Shown here: piece after piece, positions 12,198 through 23,704 of the stretch
Layout of the letters: each line of letters opens with the position of its first letter
Numbering within the stretch: the first letter of the stretch is position 1
From: Multifurca ochricompacta
Lineage: Eukaryota > Basidiomycota > Agaricomycetes > Russulales > Russulaceae
NCBI GenBank assembly: GCA_022496185.1
Contig: WTXG01000139.1
Coordinates: 32,544-96,543, forward strand
Length of the DNA: 64,000 bases
Reading direction: 5' to 3'
Notes under the pieces: generated by a model
Told to the model about the DNA's origin: nothing
Database searches by the model: none
What the model saw: only the letters and a program-made list of their open reading frames with translations
Made by a program: the position numbers and the translations under genes

Positions 12198-12860
12198 TAG
12201 TGAATAGCAGGGGTAACCCCCGGGTATCTTCATTGGTACCCGTACCCGTACCCGTACCCGTCGCTACGGGTACGGGTAACCTGCGGGTTACCCGCGGGTC
12301 ACCTGCGGGTTGTGTGTGTTAAACGCGTGCAAGTTTTTTACTTGCATCGCGCATTTCGGATATCCAGCCTGGGCCATCCCGGACCAAGGAGATACACAAC
12401 GCATTCATTTCTGGCTGCTTAAGATCCCTCAATGACTCTTGTTTTATGCTCAGAAGATTAAGATAATTTATTATTCCATTTTTATTTTATTATTCTGGTC
12501 AATTTTATACAAACACAACTAAAATCCACCCCAATATACAGAGATGATTAGATAGGATGTAATAGAACATTGAATGAAAAGCCTGTCAGATAACCACACA
12601 GAATGCAAAAATAATTGACAAATGCATAGTGATTTGCAGGGGTAACCCCTGGATATTTGTTTTGATACCCAGGTTACCCATAAAATGAAACGCGTGCAAG
12701 TTCTTTGGTTGCATCGCGCATTTCGGACAATCGGCCCGGACCATCCCGGTCTGGGAGATACGCACTTGGATACAACGCGTTCATTTGTGGCTACTCAGGA
12801 TCCCTCAATAATTGCTGATTTATGTTCAGAAGATTAATTTGATTCTTTATTTACATTCTT
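12198..12860. repeat. Duplicated left terminus of hAT transposon A
   Basis: The left end occurs twice in the same orientation: 12198-12450 and again from 12627 (TAGTGATTTGCAGGGG) to about 12830. Both include the GGGTAACCCC word, an AAACGCGTGCAAG block, a GCATCGCGCATTTCGGA block and a GATCCCTCAAT block. A weaker third match to the second half lies near 13245-13340. The inner terminus is not matched by its own right end and target duplication, so I read it as an internal duplication rather than a nested element. Confidence 0.65.
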
Positions 12861-12877
12861 ATTTTATTTCATTTTGT

Positions 12878-13195
12878 GGAACAGGCATGGCGCAGGCTTG
12901 TACTTTAGATACTACTTTACCACTATCTTATCTCACCTTGTTAGCTGCGAGGCTTAGATGCTTTCAATAGAGCGATAGCAACTACTTTATTACAGTATTT
13001 ATACAGTGTTTATATACATTCTATGTACTATATCAGCTACTAGATTAAACGAACGCATAATCTCGTTATCTCGTTTAATGATGTGATTTGATCATATGTC
13101 AGATCTTAGATGTATATCCTAAGTATCTAATTAATTTGTGAACGCGTTTTTGATCTCATTACTTGTGTTATCTACGCGTGATCACAATCATGTCG
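12878..13195. repeat. Dispersed repeat, possibly a solo LTR (inverse copy at 37665-38000)
   Basis: The block beginning tgtggaacaggcatgg matches the reverse complement of about 37665-38000 along some 300 bases, through the CACCTTGTTAGCT and GTTATCTA.GCG.GATCACAAT stretches. Ends of the TG...CA type are possible, but I could not find a target duplication for either copy. The two copies lie in two different hAT elements. Confidence 0.5.
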
Positions 13196-13658
13196 GACCA
13201 CTATCTCGGAACCTCTGTACCGGTATCTTGGTTCAACACATTTCATACAAGCGCGACTGTTCTGTGCATTTCTGCGCATTTTGGATAACCGGCCCGACCA
13301 GACCCGAGGAGATAAGATTGCGCGACTGTTCTGCATTTTCGGCATACAGTTCCACTTCTTTCACGCGCGTGCCCCTTTGCCTTGCATTTCATTCTGAATG
13401 ACTTGTAGTGTACAATGACCATAACTTTGAATCAATTATCCAGTTTGATTCCCTTCCATCCAACTGTCTGCATTGACTCAGATCTCAAATTGAATTTACT
13501 CTTATTCGCGCTCGCTCTGCTCTACAAGTCAATCTTCATGCTATTGCCAACTGCAAATCCAGCCTACATTATACTGGACTAACACCAGTACCCTCTCACC
13601 CACTTTTTCCATATGATAAGTATAAGTAGTTACTGATTATACTAGTAAATAATGCCAG

Positions 13659-16600
13659 TCAAATCAAATCCCAATCTTCCTCAAGCTCCTCCTCCTCTCC
13701 CTCAACCTCTGGGAGAATAGTTGCAGCTTTCACATCACTATTCTTTACATATCCCAGCTTGCTCCATTCCCCAACCATCATCAAAGCTTGAGTTGACTGA
13801 ACTGAGAGGCGAGAGCGGAGATGTGACAAAAGAACGCGGCCTGTGCTGAAAACCCACTCGACATTCACAGATGTTGCTGAAATATGTGTATTAGTAGACC
13901 CAAAAACTCTTATAACAATTTCATTACTTACCTGGTATTGTGAGATAATCCATTGCCATTTGAGAAAGCCGCGGGTACATGAGTCGATGCTCATACCACC
14001 AAGCAAGAGCATCCTTTACATACTCTGGGTCTGTGCTGAGGAAGCGCTCCAGCTCGTCTTGTAGATTTGAGGGTTTGGGTGCAGCAAACACAGGAAGATC
14101 ATCAAACACGTTCTTTGAGGGCGATCCTCTGGCCTATGGATTCAATGTTAATGTTAATACTTGGATCACAAGGTAAAATTATTAGTACTTACTTCTTCAA
14201 ACATTTCTTTATCTTTGTCTACTGTAGCAACTTTGTAGGTGCCCTCAAATCGGTCTCGAACAATTTTCAGTGATGTTGTGATCCACTCTTCTGTCCAGCC
14301 AGCATTTCTGAAGTACTCTAGCTTGTGTCGAGGGTGGAGAACTAGGGAAATGATTGGCTGAATGCATAATGTGGTAGAAATGCAAGTACATACCCATAGC
14401 AATCCTATAAACCTCAGAAAGATCCGTTTTGCTGTAGTACCAGTTAAGGGTTTTCTTTGCCATTGTAAGTGCAGCTTGAATAGACAAGGGATATCGTGGA
14501 TTGAGTGCATTGGTGGCAAGAACCTCATCAATGTGGTCCATGGCAGGAATGACCATTGCAATGCTTGGGATGCCATCACGGGAGAAAAAGAGTGTCGCGT
14601 CCTTGAAGATCTGGACAGAATGAGTAAAAGAATCAAACAAGGTATGAAAACTCACCTTTAGAACCTGGCACAGCTGACGAGCTATCTCCCATTCATTCGC
14701 GTCCATCTCGTACTGCCTCAGCTTCATCTCCCGGTCACCAGTGATAATGTCCAGTGCTTCAGAATATGTCACAGCAAAGTTCAGCATGTCATATGTTGAG
14801 TTCCATCGGGTGGACACGTCCCGGGGCATCATACAACAACTGAGATTGAGGTCTTTGAGAGTGGAAACCCATTTTGGGAGGATGAGCGTTGATGAGTTTT
14901 TGATCGCGAACGCTATCTTGCGGATCTAGCATGGGTGCTTAGTCAGAGATCTACAGCATTAGCGCCAACTGGACGCACCTTCACCAACATTGTTCGCACT
15001 GGTTGTACATCACCATCAAGATTGTCCAACTCCAGCTCCAACATCCCTTGGCGCTCATCCACCCATCCTTCACCATCTTCATTGTCGTCATCATCATCAT
15101 CATCACCACCATCTGCCTGGGTCAATACTTCCTCAACATCAAGATCTCCTGCTAGCGTGCGTAATGCAATCATTGCCTTGTCAATGATCTCACCATCTTG
15201 TGCCTGTGGAATGTCAAATTGTCAATGACAGTCTTAGCAATCAGGTTGATGATGTGTGCAAAGCAACGTGTTCGACTTGCTGGGCCAGTGAATTTGGCAA
15301 GGAGGGTTTTTAGTTCATCAACCATTCTGTCGTTATTGGTTGCATTGTCACAAGTGATGCTTAGGATCTATGGGAATGTGTTAAGTTTATATATTCCTCA
15401 TCACTTGTTTGGATACTGACCTTATCAGCAATACCAAAATCATCAAGGATCTTTGCAAATGCGGCAGCAAGGTTCAATCCTGAATGTGACATGGCCACCT
15501 CAACGAGATCGAGAAGCATGGCAACAGGGACACCATCCTGCTCAAAGTGGACCGTAACAGCAACATAAGCCTTGTGGTTAGGCGACGTCCAAGCATCTGT
15601 CACAAAGTTCAAGGCGCCATCGTATTCCTGTAAAGCGTAAGTCAACATTTCAGCTCTGATATAGACGTCACATTCACACACCTGTAGCATCAATGCAATC
15701 CTCTGGCGACACCGAACGAAGACATTCTTGACATCGTGGGACACAGTGAAAGGTGAAGGTATGTAGCATTCAGGCCTCCCAGTTTTCATCAGTGACTGAA
15801 ACCCCCAATCCTTGACAATGTTAAAGGGTCAAACACTTTCCGAAACCCATTGAACAATCTCCGCGCTGCCACAGTCAAGAACAATCTCAGTATGGTTGCA
15901 GCTCTCTATTGGTGGTGACATACTGTGATTCTGTCTTGGTATGTTGCCGATAAGAGTAAGTTACTTTATTGAAGTTAGTCCTCTCAAACATTGCAGTAAT
16001 TGACCCATTTTTCAATGTAGCATTTTCCATGGCCTCTCGTGCAGCGCGGACATCCTTACTCTGGTCCGCGGTCTCTATAATCTCCTTGCTCCAACAGAGT
16101 TTGGCATGACGCCTCAAGTTGCTTGTTGATTTGGCATCCCCTGTATCCAGGTAACGTCGGATGTGCCGGTAATGCTGACCTTTCCCTTTGCAGTGCTTTG
16201 CATTACACTCAAAGACATGAGCTCGACGGCCATCAATGTGATCAACGCGGGGATATGGTTTGAAAAAGGCATAGATTGGTGAGTTCCAATATTTCGAAAG
16301 TCTCTCTACGCGCGTTTTAGAAAAGACAGTGACATTGTGCGGGAAATGACTGACTTAGTTCATCTTCTGCAGACTCCTCAGGTTCATCATCATCAATCAC
16401 TATGACGCTAGAACCACTAGGATCGTTGTCGTCATCGTCGCTTCCATCAGCGGCCTCTATTATTTGGCCTTCGACAAGATCATCTTCATCTTCAATGTCT
16501 TCAATGTCATTGGAGGCCTGCCGGCTTCCAAAACTACCAGCACTTGTGTCCTTAGTAGGGAGCAGTGCTTGGCTTGGGTTTGTCAATGAATGCGGTGACT

Positions 16601-16727
16601 TCTTTGCTTTCTTATTCTTTGTTAGCAGTGGATCAGCATTCTCTAGGATGTGCGTAGTCTGCTTTCGTTTGCGAGAGCTCAAAGGACGTAAATTGGGAGT
16701 GGCTTTGCTAGAGCTGGAGGGGGACAT
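13659..16727 (-). CDS. hAT transposase (element A), multi-exon, one in-frame TGA
   Basis: This is the DNA-cutting enzyme of element A. The ATG at 16727 opens a Ser/Lys-rich acidic N-terminus. A BED-type zinc-finger region follows (HVFECNAKHC, about 16215, to LRRHAKLC, about 16100). The RNase H-fold core comes next: EYDGALNFVTDAWTSPNHK at about 15630-15580, CDNATNN near 15350, and DVSTRWNSTYDML at about 14820. The C-terminal dimerisation region closes the gene: WWYEHRLMYPRLSQMA.DYL.IPG at about 14020-13930 and VFSTGR..LSHLRSRLS at about 13830-13790. The stop is at 13659. At least six short introns are needed. A TGA at 15829-15831 interrupts SES.(R)PFNIVKD where Arg is expected. All domains are present, but this copy is probably not active. 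Confidence 0.8.
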
Positions 16728-17569
16728 TTTGAAACAATATACTCAGAAAGTCTAAATTTGAGAATGTTGGTTTGTAAAAGTCTAAATTTGAGAAATGGGG
16801 TTGTTTTACGCCCGGACCCAGAAAAAAAAGTATAGATGTCGGTTAGGAAATATAAGATAAGATGCCATGTGTTGCTATAGGTAGATGACAATGAAAAGGC
16901 CTGTAAGATAACTGCGCAGAATGGAGGTTGATGCACGCATAAGGCTTGAGGTAGTCAGAGATGTTTAGTTCTGCTTATACAGCAATAATATGCCTATTAC
17001 TACTATCCTACAAAGTGCCAGATCAGATAATATGTCCGATGCAAAATGAGACAGCAATCAGTTATGGACACATATGTGATCACGCATGGTCTATTTACAT
17101 GGTCTGGCACCTTCTAGAATACATCATAGACTACTTTTAGACTGTCCTTGCAACTTTATATTGTTCTATCTACTGACACAGTGTCCGCGAATTGTTGAGA
17201 CGAGCCGGTAGCGACCTGATAGTTCAGGACTAAACAGCCAGACACCTGGGTGGAGTCGATCTAATGATCGTGATAAGATAATCTAAAGTGCGTCCATTAA
17301 CTGATTTCGAGACAATTCCACATTGTACATGCGACACATTCCTTAACACATCTTGTCACAAGCAAATAGGACTATTTACTGTAATTATTGTCACGCTTTT
17401 ATGTAGTATAAAAGGTTGCTACTTTGTACATGTTCACTTCCATTTTGACCACAAGAACTGAACTATATCTTATTGTGCACATTTCTGGCATCCCGGACCA
17501 CTTGAAAGCCACCCAGAGGGTGTCACGCGATTGCATAACGCGTGCGTCTTGTGCATCTTGCGTCTTGTA

Positions 17570-18000
17570 AAGTCGACCCTTCTTAGATAGAAGGGAGTCC
17601 GGACCACTCTGACCCGGTCCACGCAATGCGAGATAGTCGCTGCCCTACGCAGAAATGGACACCATAGATACACACGGGCCCTGTTTGAGTAAAATAAATT
17701 AATAATCTGATTATAAAGTAGTCTAAAATAATTTTGTATGGATTATAAACAGTGCCAGACCGGCAGAAAGGATCACGTGTTAGTAAATAAGATGTGCCGC
17801 GATTGTTAAGTCAACCTTCCTTAATAGGAAGGAGATCAGACCAATATGCTGGTCCAATGTAGTCGCTGCTCTATGCAGCCTGTAGATACACACGGGCCTT
17901 GTTTCAGTAAACTAATTTGATAATTAGATTATAGAATAGTCTAAAGTAGTCTAGAGTGTATTTTAGATAGTGCCAGACCGGCAGAATTGATCGCGCGTTA
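17570..18000. repeat. Two tandem copies of a ~200-bp unit near the right end of element A
   Basis: Units at about 17575-17795 and 17810-18000 share, in order, a CTTC.TA.A.AGAAGG hairpin-like start, TAGTCGCTGC.CTA.GCAG, TAGATACACACGGGCC.TGTTT.AGTAAA, an AT-rich stretch with AGTCTAAA, and AGTGCCAGACCGGCAGAA. They are subterminal in the hAT element and could be transposase-binding or regulatory repeats. Confidence 0.65.
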
Positions 18001-19034
18001 ATAAAACAGTTGCATCAGGATTTTCAAGAGAGTGGATCACTGATAACACTTTTATTTTACATCGCACCGCTGATCTGCTTTGATATTTCATAGGATAACA
18101 CTAGAACATATTTACAAAAACCCTGTAGCATAGATCAAATAAAATATTGTCATTTGTTTGCTAAAAATGTATTTTAACATTAAATTTCTGCTGATCTTGT
18201 CAATGACTGATGGCCACTTATACCTGCCAAACCCACTGCGCGGGTACGGGTTTCTGGCAGGTTGGGAGTTGTATACCCGTACCCGTACCCATCAAAACCC
18301 GCGGCACTTACCCGCGCGGGTATGAAAACCCTTGCTGATCCCTAGGAACGAGCCATGGTTTAACTCATCAGAGAGGCAAAAAAGAAAAAGGTCCTCCACC
18401 TTACTGACTTACTGAGCTTCGCGGAGAGCTCACTGCCCACTAGGGCTGCACGCCGTACCCGTAGCTTACGGTATGATGGTGCCGTAGTACGGTGCTGTAC
18501 CCGTACCGTAGCAGCTCAAGTCAATCATCGAGACAGACGGTTACGGGTACGGAAAACACCGTCCAAACCCGTCAAAAAACGGCCGTAGACGGCATTGACT
18601 GAATGAGCTTTAATCTTGTCATTAAGCCACCAAAACTCCCCCACTATAGTATCTTTACCTATTTAGATAGCAGATAAGTGTTAGCTAAATATGGTAAAGA
18701 TAAGAGATAAGATAAACTAACTAATACTCACTTCAGTTTATGTGGTCAAAACTGAAGTGAACATGTACAGAATAGTGACCTTTTATACTGCTCAGAGGAG
18801 CATGACAATAAGTAGAATAAATATAGTTATTTAAATGTGACAAGACAGAAGGAATGTGTTGTGCGTGCAATGTCTCTGAATCATTATCTGACGCACTTTA
18901 GATTATCTTATCATGATCATGAGATTGAGTCCACAGGAGCCTGGCTGTCCGGTCCCCGGTTCCTAACAATCTGGTCACAACCGGCCCATCTCAATATTAT
19001 GGATTATGGAGCGGAGCAGATTAGATTAGTGGAT

Positions 19035-19140
19035 GGGGCACGATCTCCCTCCGTTGCCTGACAAGAAGTGGCTGCATCTTGCACGCATGCAAGGTGATAC
19101 TGCACTGGATCATTGAGCTGTCTATTAGTCTAGATATTTG
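19035..19140 (+). pseudogene. 3' remnant of the element-B hAT transposase
   Basis: The words ACGATCTCCCTCCGT, AAGAAG.GG.TGCATCTTGC and ACGCATGCAAG.TGATA.TGCACTGG occur here in the same order as in the last exon of the intact transposase at 37520-37644, with a gap and a frame change between them. This fixes the deletion that produced the derivative element. Confidence 0.75.
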
Positions 19141-19991
19141 ATTTTTGCCTTATTGTAATTGAATTTTGGTCTGCCAGAGTCCAGTTGGAGGTATGCTCAC
19201 ATGTACCACACTTGGCTTCAGGAGTTGCCTTGTGCAAGCCCGAATATAGTTTTTGGATGCCCCCTTTTGGGGCATGTTTTGGTATTGTTTCTCTGATGTC
19301 TCTTTTGTGATAATTTACCTACAATTCCATTTATTGAGGAATTTCATGTTCCAGTATGCCCTGTTTACACTACTCATGCTCACAGAAGCAAATGAAATGC
19401 TTGAAGTCCCTCTATGAGTTTCAGATTATGGCTGGTAAAGTTGATTGTTGGGTATTGTACTCATAAACTACATAAAAAGGTGTAGAATAGCCCCAAGAAT
19501 ACGCCTATTTGTTGCTTTATTGCTCTAAGCTTCTTGTTCATGCTATCCTGCATCAGGAAAATGACATTTTGCTGGATTGGCTAGTGCTAGCCATTCCAGC
19601 CAATCCAGCAATCTGGATTCTCCGTTAGCTCTAGCGGGCTTGTCTGGATGCTTAGAGCCACTTTTCAAATGTAGAGCTACTTTTCAGAAGTAGAGCTACT
19701 TCTCTTACCTTTCATTCAAATCTAGGGCTACTTCTCTTACCTTTTCTGGATTCACTTTTATTTTTTTCTTACTCCGATTTTCACATTAAAAATATAAATC
19801 TATTATAATATTTATACTAATACAAATTAGACTAAAGGGGACATATACAACCGGGGTCCTGGGAGTTGTGGAAACACAGAGTTGTGGAAATGCCAAAGTG
19901 AAAAAAAAAAGATATTAACTCCCAGCAGATCAGATGAACACAGAAGACTTACTAATGTTGTGTCCATCGCAAGTGTTTCACCAGACAGCAT

Positions 19992-20246
19992 TTAAAAGAT
20001 GACAGCTCCTGGTCTGATATAAGTGACCAAAGTAGAAGGGCCTAGCAACAAAAGGGCACACACAGAGAGAATGAACAGCACACCATAGCCCAAAGAGAAC
20101 ATCAGGATGGGTTCAAGAACACCATCTTCCTGGGAAAATGGTAATGAGAGTAAGAGAGAGCAACTCAAGAATGAAATAGGAAGGGCGTACCAAGTGCGAC
20201 AAGTCAACAACTGCTCACAGGCAAGAGAACGCCAAACACACTGCAT
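19992..20246 (-). pseudogene. Captured membrane-protein fragment (related to 5696-5893)
   Basis: The 84-residue frame has two hydrophobic helices (SFLSCSLLLSLPF and YGVLFILSVCALLLLG). DNA similarity to 5700-5890 covers about 170 bases. It lies inside the CATCAGG-ended element, so it is probably a host fragment carried by that element. No family recognised. Confidence 0.4.
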
Positions 20247-21138
20247 ACAAGTATGACAATGTTGCTGGAAAGATGAAATAGTAGAGCCTCACCTCTCTTC
20301 ATGACACCCACATGGTCAACTTGACTAAGTTCAAAGTTAAAAAGTTGTCAGCAATAGAAGGAAAAAAGAGCTTATATTTACCTTTCTGCATCTAGCCCTC
20401 AATAAAGAGAAAAGATCCTGTCATGGAAGGAAGTGACATGGTGAGCATGAGTAACTTGGCCGCAAAAGAGAGAGATGGAGGAAGAGGGAGAGGGAGATTG
20501 TGAGAGGGAAAAGGAGAAAGATAAATGTGAAGACGATGCGGGGAAGACAGCTTTTTGATTGGAGTGTGGAGTGAGAATTGTGCGTGCGGCGTGGAAAATG
20601 TAGTTCCCACACTCACACTCAATGGCAAACCAAACCAAAGAGCACGTTGAGTGCAGATAAGGGGAACTATATAATAATAATTATTATTATTATTATCTTT
20701 TATTTACGCAGCAGATAAGATAAAGTAATGTTAATGTTGTCAAAACTGAAGTGAACGCTTACAGAAAATAGTCCTTTAAAACCAAAAAAGGAGTGTGAAA
20801 TAAAGAGAGAAAAAATAATACTATTTACTTGTGACAAGATTTGAAGGAACATATTGTGCATGCAGTGTGTAATTGTCTCTGAATCGGTTATCTGACTCAC
20901 TTTGAATGATCTAATCAAGCCCGGCTGTCCAGTCCCACCAATGCGGTAGCTACTGGCCTGTCTCAATAAATTTGTGGCCATTCAGACTGTTGCACATCTG
21001 GGTGCATTCTTATGAGCAGCACATCTCATGCAAATTTATGGTAGTAATCCATTACCATTAATTTCACAGACTCATGATAGGTTCTAAACTATGTGGTAGT
21101 CTGCCTTATTAGAATATGCGTATTGGAAGTATGATAGT

Positions 21139-21500
21139 TTGTCCGGCCCGGCATCTCCGGTATCGATTCATGCTGCATGCGCGCTGCCATTCCCAGATGG
21201 GTCTAATCATCCCCTTTGGATGGCACCTACTAAGAAGCGTGAGGTCCCTTTCACACATCGCACCTGCTCCACTGCCATGTGCCTCGCCACAGGCCATGCC
21301 TTTGTTGCTGAATACCAGGAGCGCTTCACCCCTCCCTCCCAGTCTCCTCTCGCACCTGCCCCTGCGACGACACTTCCTTGGCGACATTTGTGCATGTCCT
21401 CCTTGAATGCCCCTTGTACACTCAAGCTTGGGTGACTTCCTGCTGGAGTTCTTCCAGGACATGCAGGCCTTCCCCAAGCCTGTTACCTCCCTTCACCCTC
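21139..21500 (+). pseudogene. Non-LTR retrotransposon or RNase H-domain remnant
   Basis: A plus-strand frame ends in LATGHAFVAEYQERF and, after a frame change, VHVLLECPLYTQAW. The spacing between the GHAF..EY segment and the H.L.ECP.Y segment resembles the C-terminal part of fungal LINE-type polyproteins. A-rich sequence at about 21750-21765 could be the old tail. The call rests on these short motifs only. Confidence 0.4.
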
Positions 21501-22275
21501 ATGAGCCAGCCTGATTTGGGGGGAATTTGGTGACCAGTAAGTCCCTTTTTCTCTCTGGCTTTGTTGAACGGCCTCTTTTTTTCCTGTGGCCTCTCTACTT
21601 TAGAACACTACTTTGGTTTTTCCTTATGGGTTTTCCACCATGACTTTGTGTCAACTCCCCATTGTTTGTAGTAATTAGTTGCTACATTGTACCCTGATGT
21701 GGCCGCACAATTGGGCACCGTCCTGCAAGCGTGTAATAGAATCGATCCAAAAAAAAACAAAAAGCGCTGCTATTCCCACATATAGTAAATACAATCTGGC
21801 GCCCTAGCCATTCCATCCATTCTAGTCATTCTAGTCGTTCTAGCAAATGTCATTTTCCTGATGTGCTCAACTTAATTTTCTCTAGTAATACCGTCTACTA
21901 CCGTATACCGTAAAATGGCTGTACTGTACCCGTACCGTACTGTCAGCGATCCAGTGAGTGCAAAAAACGGTAGGTGTACGGGTCAGCCATACCCATCCCT
22001 CACCGTCAAATAGACGGCCGTCACCATCAAACAGACAGCGCACAGCCCTACTGCCCACTTGAGCCATCAGTCGCCTTACCGAATACATATATCCTGGAGG
22101 GTGAATCGTTGGTAGGACAGGAAGGCGATATCATGATGAGGGCAGAGAAACCCTTCTGAAACAGATACTTGAACCAAGGAAAATGGCATTTCTATGTGAT
22201 AGATAAACTTGGAGAGGTTCGGGATGGGGGCAGCGTCACCAGATCTGTCATTGGTTAAAATATAAACATCCTTCA

Positions 22276-22777
22276 TAGTGATGTGCCTGGCCCGGCTCAA
22301 AGCCGGAAGCCGGGCCAAGCCGGGCCTGTTTGGGCCGGGCCAAGCCAGGCCGTTGTGACGGCCCAGCAAGGGCTTTGGCCCGGCTCAGAGAAACTAAAAG
22401 CCAAAGCCGCCGGCTCAGGCCGCGGCTTTCAACAGCACATACAAGTGCAATAGCAATCGTCAAAATCGGTAGAAATCTGATCACAAAGTGGTTGATTCGG
22501 GTCACGTGATCATGTTTATCGCGGCATTTCAAACTTTTTCTTCGATATAGCTTTGCAATACGTAACACACTAAGTCATATTTGGATTAGCTGAACTATAA
22601 CTACTAGTTATATGTCATAAAATTTTCTCTGCCAAAAGCCGCGGCTTGGGCCAAGCCGGGCCAGGGCCAAGCCGTCTGTGGCGGCTTTGGCTCGGCCCAG
22701 ACTTCAGGAAAGCCGGAGCCGCCTCAGGCCGAGCCAAAGCCGCGGCTTTTGGGCCAAGCCGGGCCGGAACATCACTA
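22276..22777. mobile_element. hAT-type MITE, copy 2 (502 bp, inside the F-box gene)
   Basis: The target duplication atccttca lies at 22268-22275 and 22778-22785. The length is identical to copy 1 and the sequence differs from it at only a handful of positions, so the two copies moved recently relative to most repeats in the window. Ends are TAGTGATGTGCC and GGAACATCACTA. Confidence 0.92.
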
Positions 22778-23704
22778 ATCCTTCAGGAATGGGGCCGCCA
22801 ACCCAGACACAAAGCGCCTCCAAGTACCTTCTACTTCCACTGAAGTAAAAATATGTCAGATTCAAGAGAGGGATTACATCTTTTGCCTCAATGAGAGGCC
22901 CTAAGTCAACATTGACGAACTCTAGTATTTTGAGCTCAAGGTGATGCAGGCGAGGCATGCACCACAGGTAGGCACAAAGCGTTGAGGCTGAAGATGGGTA
23001 GGGTAATGTTTTGAGCAAAGCGAGAGAGACAAGACTTGTCGCAGATGACAACAGTGGGGTCAGGGATGAAAGGGTAAAACCGTCCAACCAAACACGCTGA
23101 AGACGTGGGGCGGAACCACTTAGGAATGTGGTTGGAAGACTCCAATTCCTCGATCGAGTGGTTTTTGGCACATAGATGAAGGTTTTCCAGTGTGGGCAAT
23201 GGGCAATTCGTTGCCTCAAAGAATTTCTCGAAGATTTTCGGCCCCCCCCCTCCCCCTGAAACCTGATCTCACGCAATTGATTGGGACATATTTAAGTGTA
23301 GCGATCAGGTTATCCTGCTGCAAGTGACGTAGTCCATAGAAATAATGGACAACAATTGGTAATGGCGGGAGCTGAGACAGTGTGATTGCGCTTGGAGACT
23401 TATGCTCTGTAAAGAAACTTGCAAATGCAAATGAGAGGGTGAGGCGAGCACGACCAGTCACCATTTTCGGCACACATGTGCGAGCCTGAACCACCCTTTT
23501 CTGCTGTTCCAGACAATCTCACGACTACTCAGCACATCCCACTCGGACAGGTATTCAAAGGTACATCTGTAGGAATCGAATATCTCCAAGAGAACATCCT
23601 CTGGGAGATTATCGAGTATTTTACTATGTGACCGATCAGATATCGTGTTTCAACGCACAAAACGTTGTTAAACGTACCCCTTCGTCTGGCTCGGGTTGCA
23701 GCAT

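Larger units (their letters stand above)
12198..18344. mobile_element. hAT transposon A, 6.1 kb, with transposase
   Basis: The 8-bp target duplication ggaacgag lies at 12190-12197 and 18345-18352. The imperfect terminal repeats are TAGTGAATAGCAGGGGT on the left and, on the other strand of the right end, TAGGGATCAGCAAGGGT. The subterminal regions are rich in ACCCGTA/GGGTAAC/CGGGTA words on both sides, probable transposase-binding repeats. The element carries one multi-exon transposase gene on the minus strand, a duplicated left terminus and a tandem repeat near the right end. It lies inside the F-box gene. Confidence 0.9.
19551..21863. mobile_element. Nested element with CATCAGGAAAATGACATTT terminal repeats
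   Basis: The left end CATCAGGAAAATGACATTT is the inverse of the right end AAATGTCATTTTCCTGATG (19 bp). Comparison with the uninterrupted hAT-B sequence at 38180-38195 shows that the block is absent there, so it is an insertion. The target duplication is at most 2-3 bases (TG or TGC). Short duplication and this repeat length would suit a CACTA/CMC-like (for example Plavaka-like) element, which is a guess. No transposase is seen. It carries a membrane-protein fragment (19992-20246), an LTR-like block (about 20700-20990) and a non-LTR retroelement remnant (21139-21500). Confidence 0.65.
18441..22050. mobile_element. hAT transposon B, non-autonomous deletion derivative
   Basis: The target duplication ctgcccac lies at 18433-18440 and 22051-22058. 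Ends are TAGGGCTGC...GCAGCCCTA-like (left TAGGGCTGCACGCC, right GCGCACAGCCCTA), the same as the large element at 33408-44549. Positions 18600-18960 align with 33590-33945 of that element, then jump to its transposase 3' end, and 21864-22050 align with its right end. So a transposase-containing interval has been lost. A second element is nested at 19551-21863. The whole lies in the F-box gene. Confidence 0.85.
11355..23704 (-). pseudogene. F-box/leucine-rich protein gene split by four hAT insertions
   Basis: The minus-strand gene starts at ATG 23704 with a short first exon. An intron (GTACGT...CATAG, about 23622-23676) precedes the F-box, LPEDVLLEIFDSY. A downstream part resembles agaricomycete F-box proteins (SGSAPRLQRVWLDGF; LTYFYFSGSRRYLEAL). 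The host sequence survives in five pieces: 23704-22778, 22275-22051, 18440-18345, 12197-12016 and 11513-11355. Between them lie a 502-bp MITE, a 3.6-kb hAT derivative, a 6.1-kb hAT and a second MITE. Each is flanked by an 8-bp target duplication. Reading continues in frame across the third and fourth junctions, and the last piece ends with FKLRSP and a stop. Independent lesions include a TGA at 23458-23460 after CRKW (Arg expected) and several frameshifts, so the gene is dead. Confidence 0.8.

Noticed and set aside
12627..18344. A complete second hAT element nested at the inner left terminus
   Set aside because: No separate right terminus with a matching 8-bp duplication was found for a unit starting at 12627.
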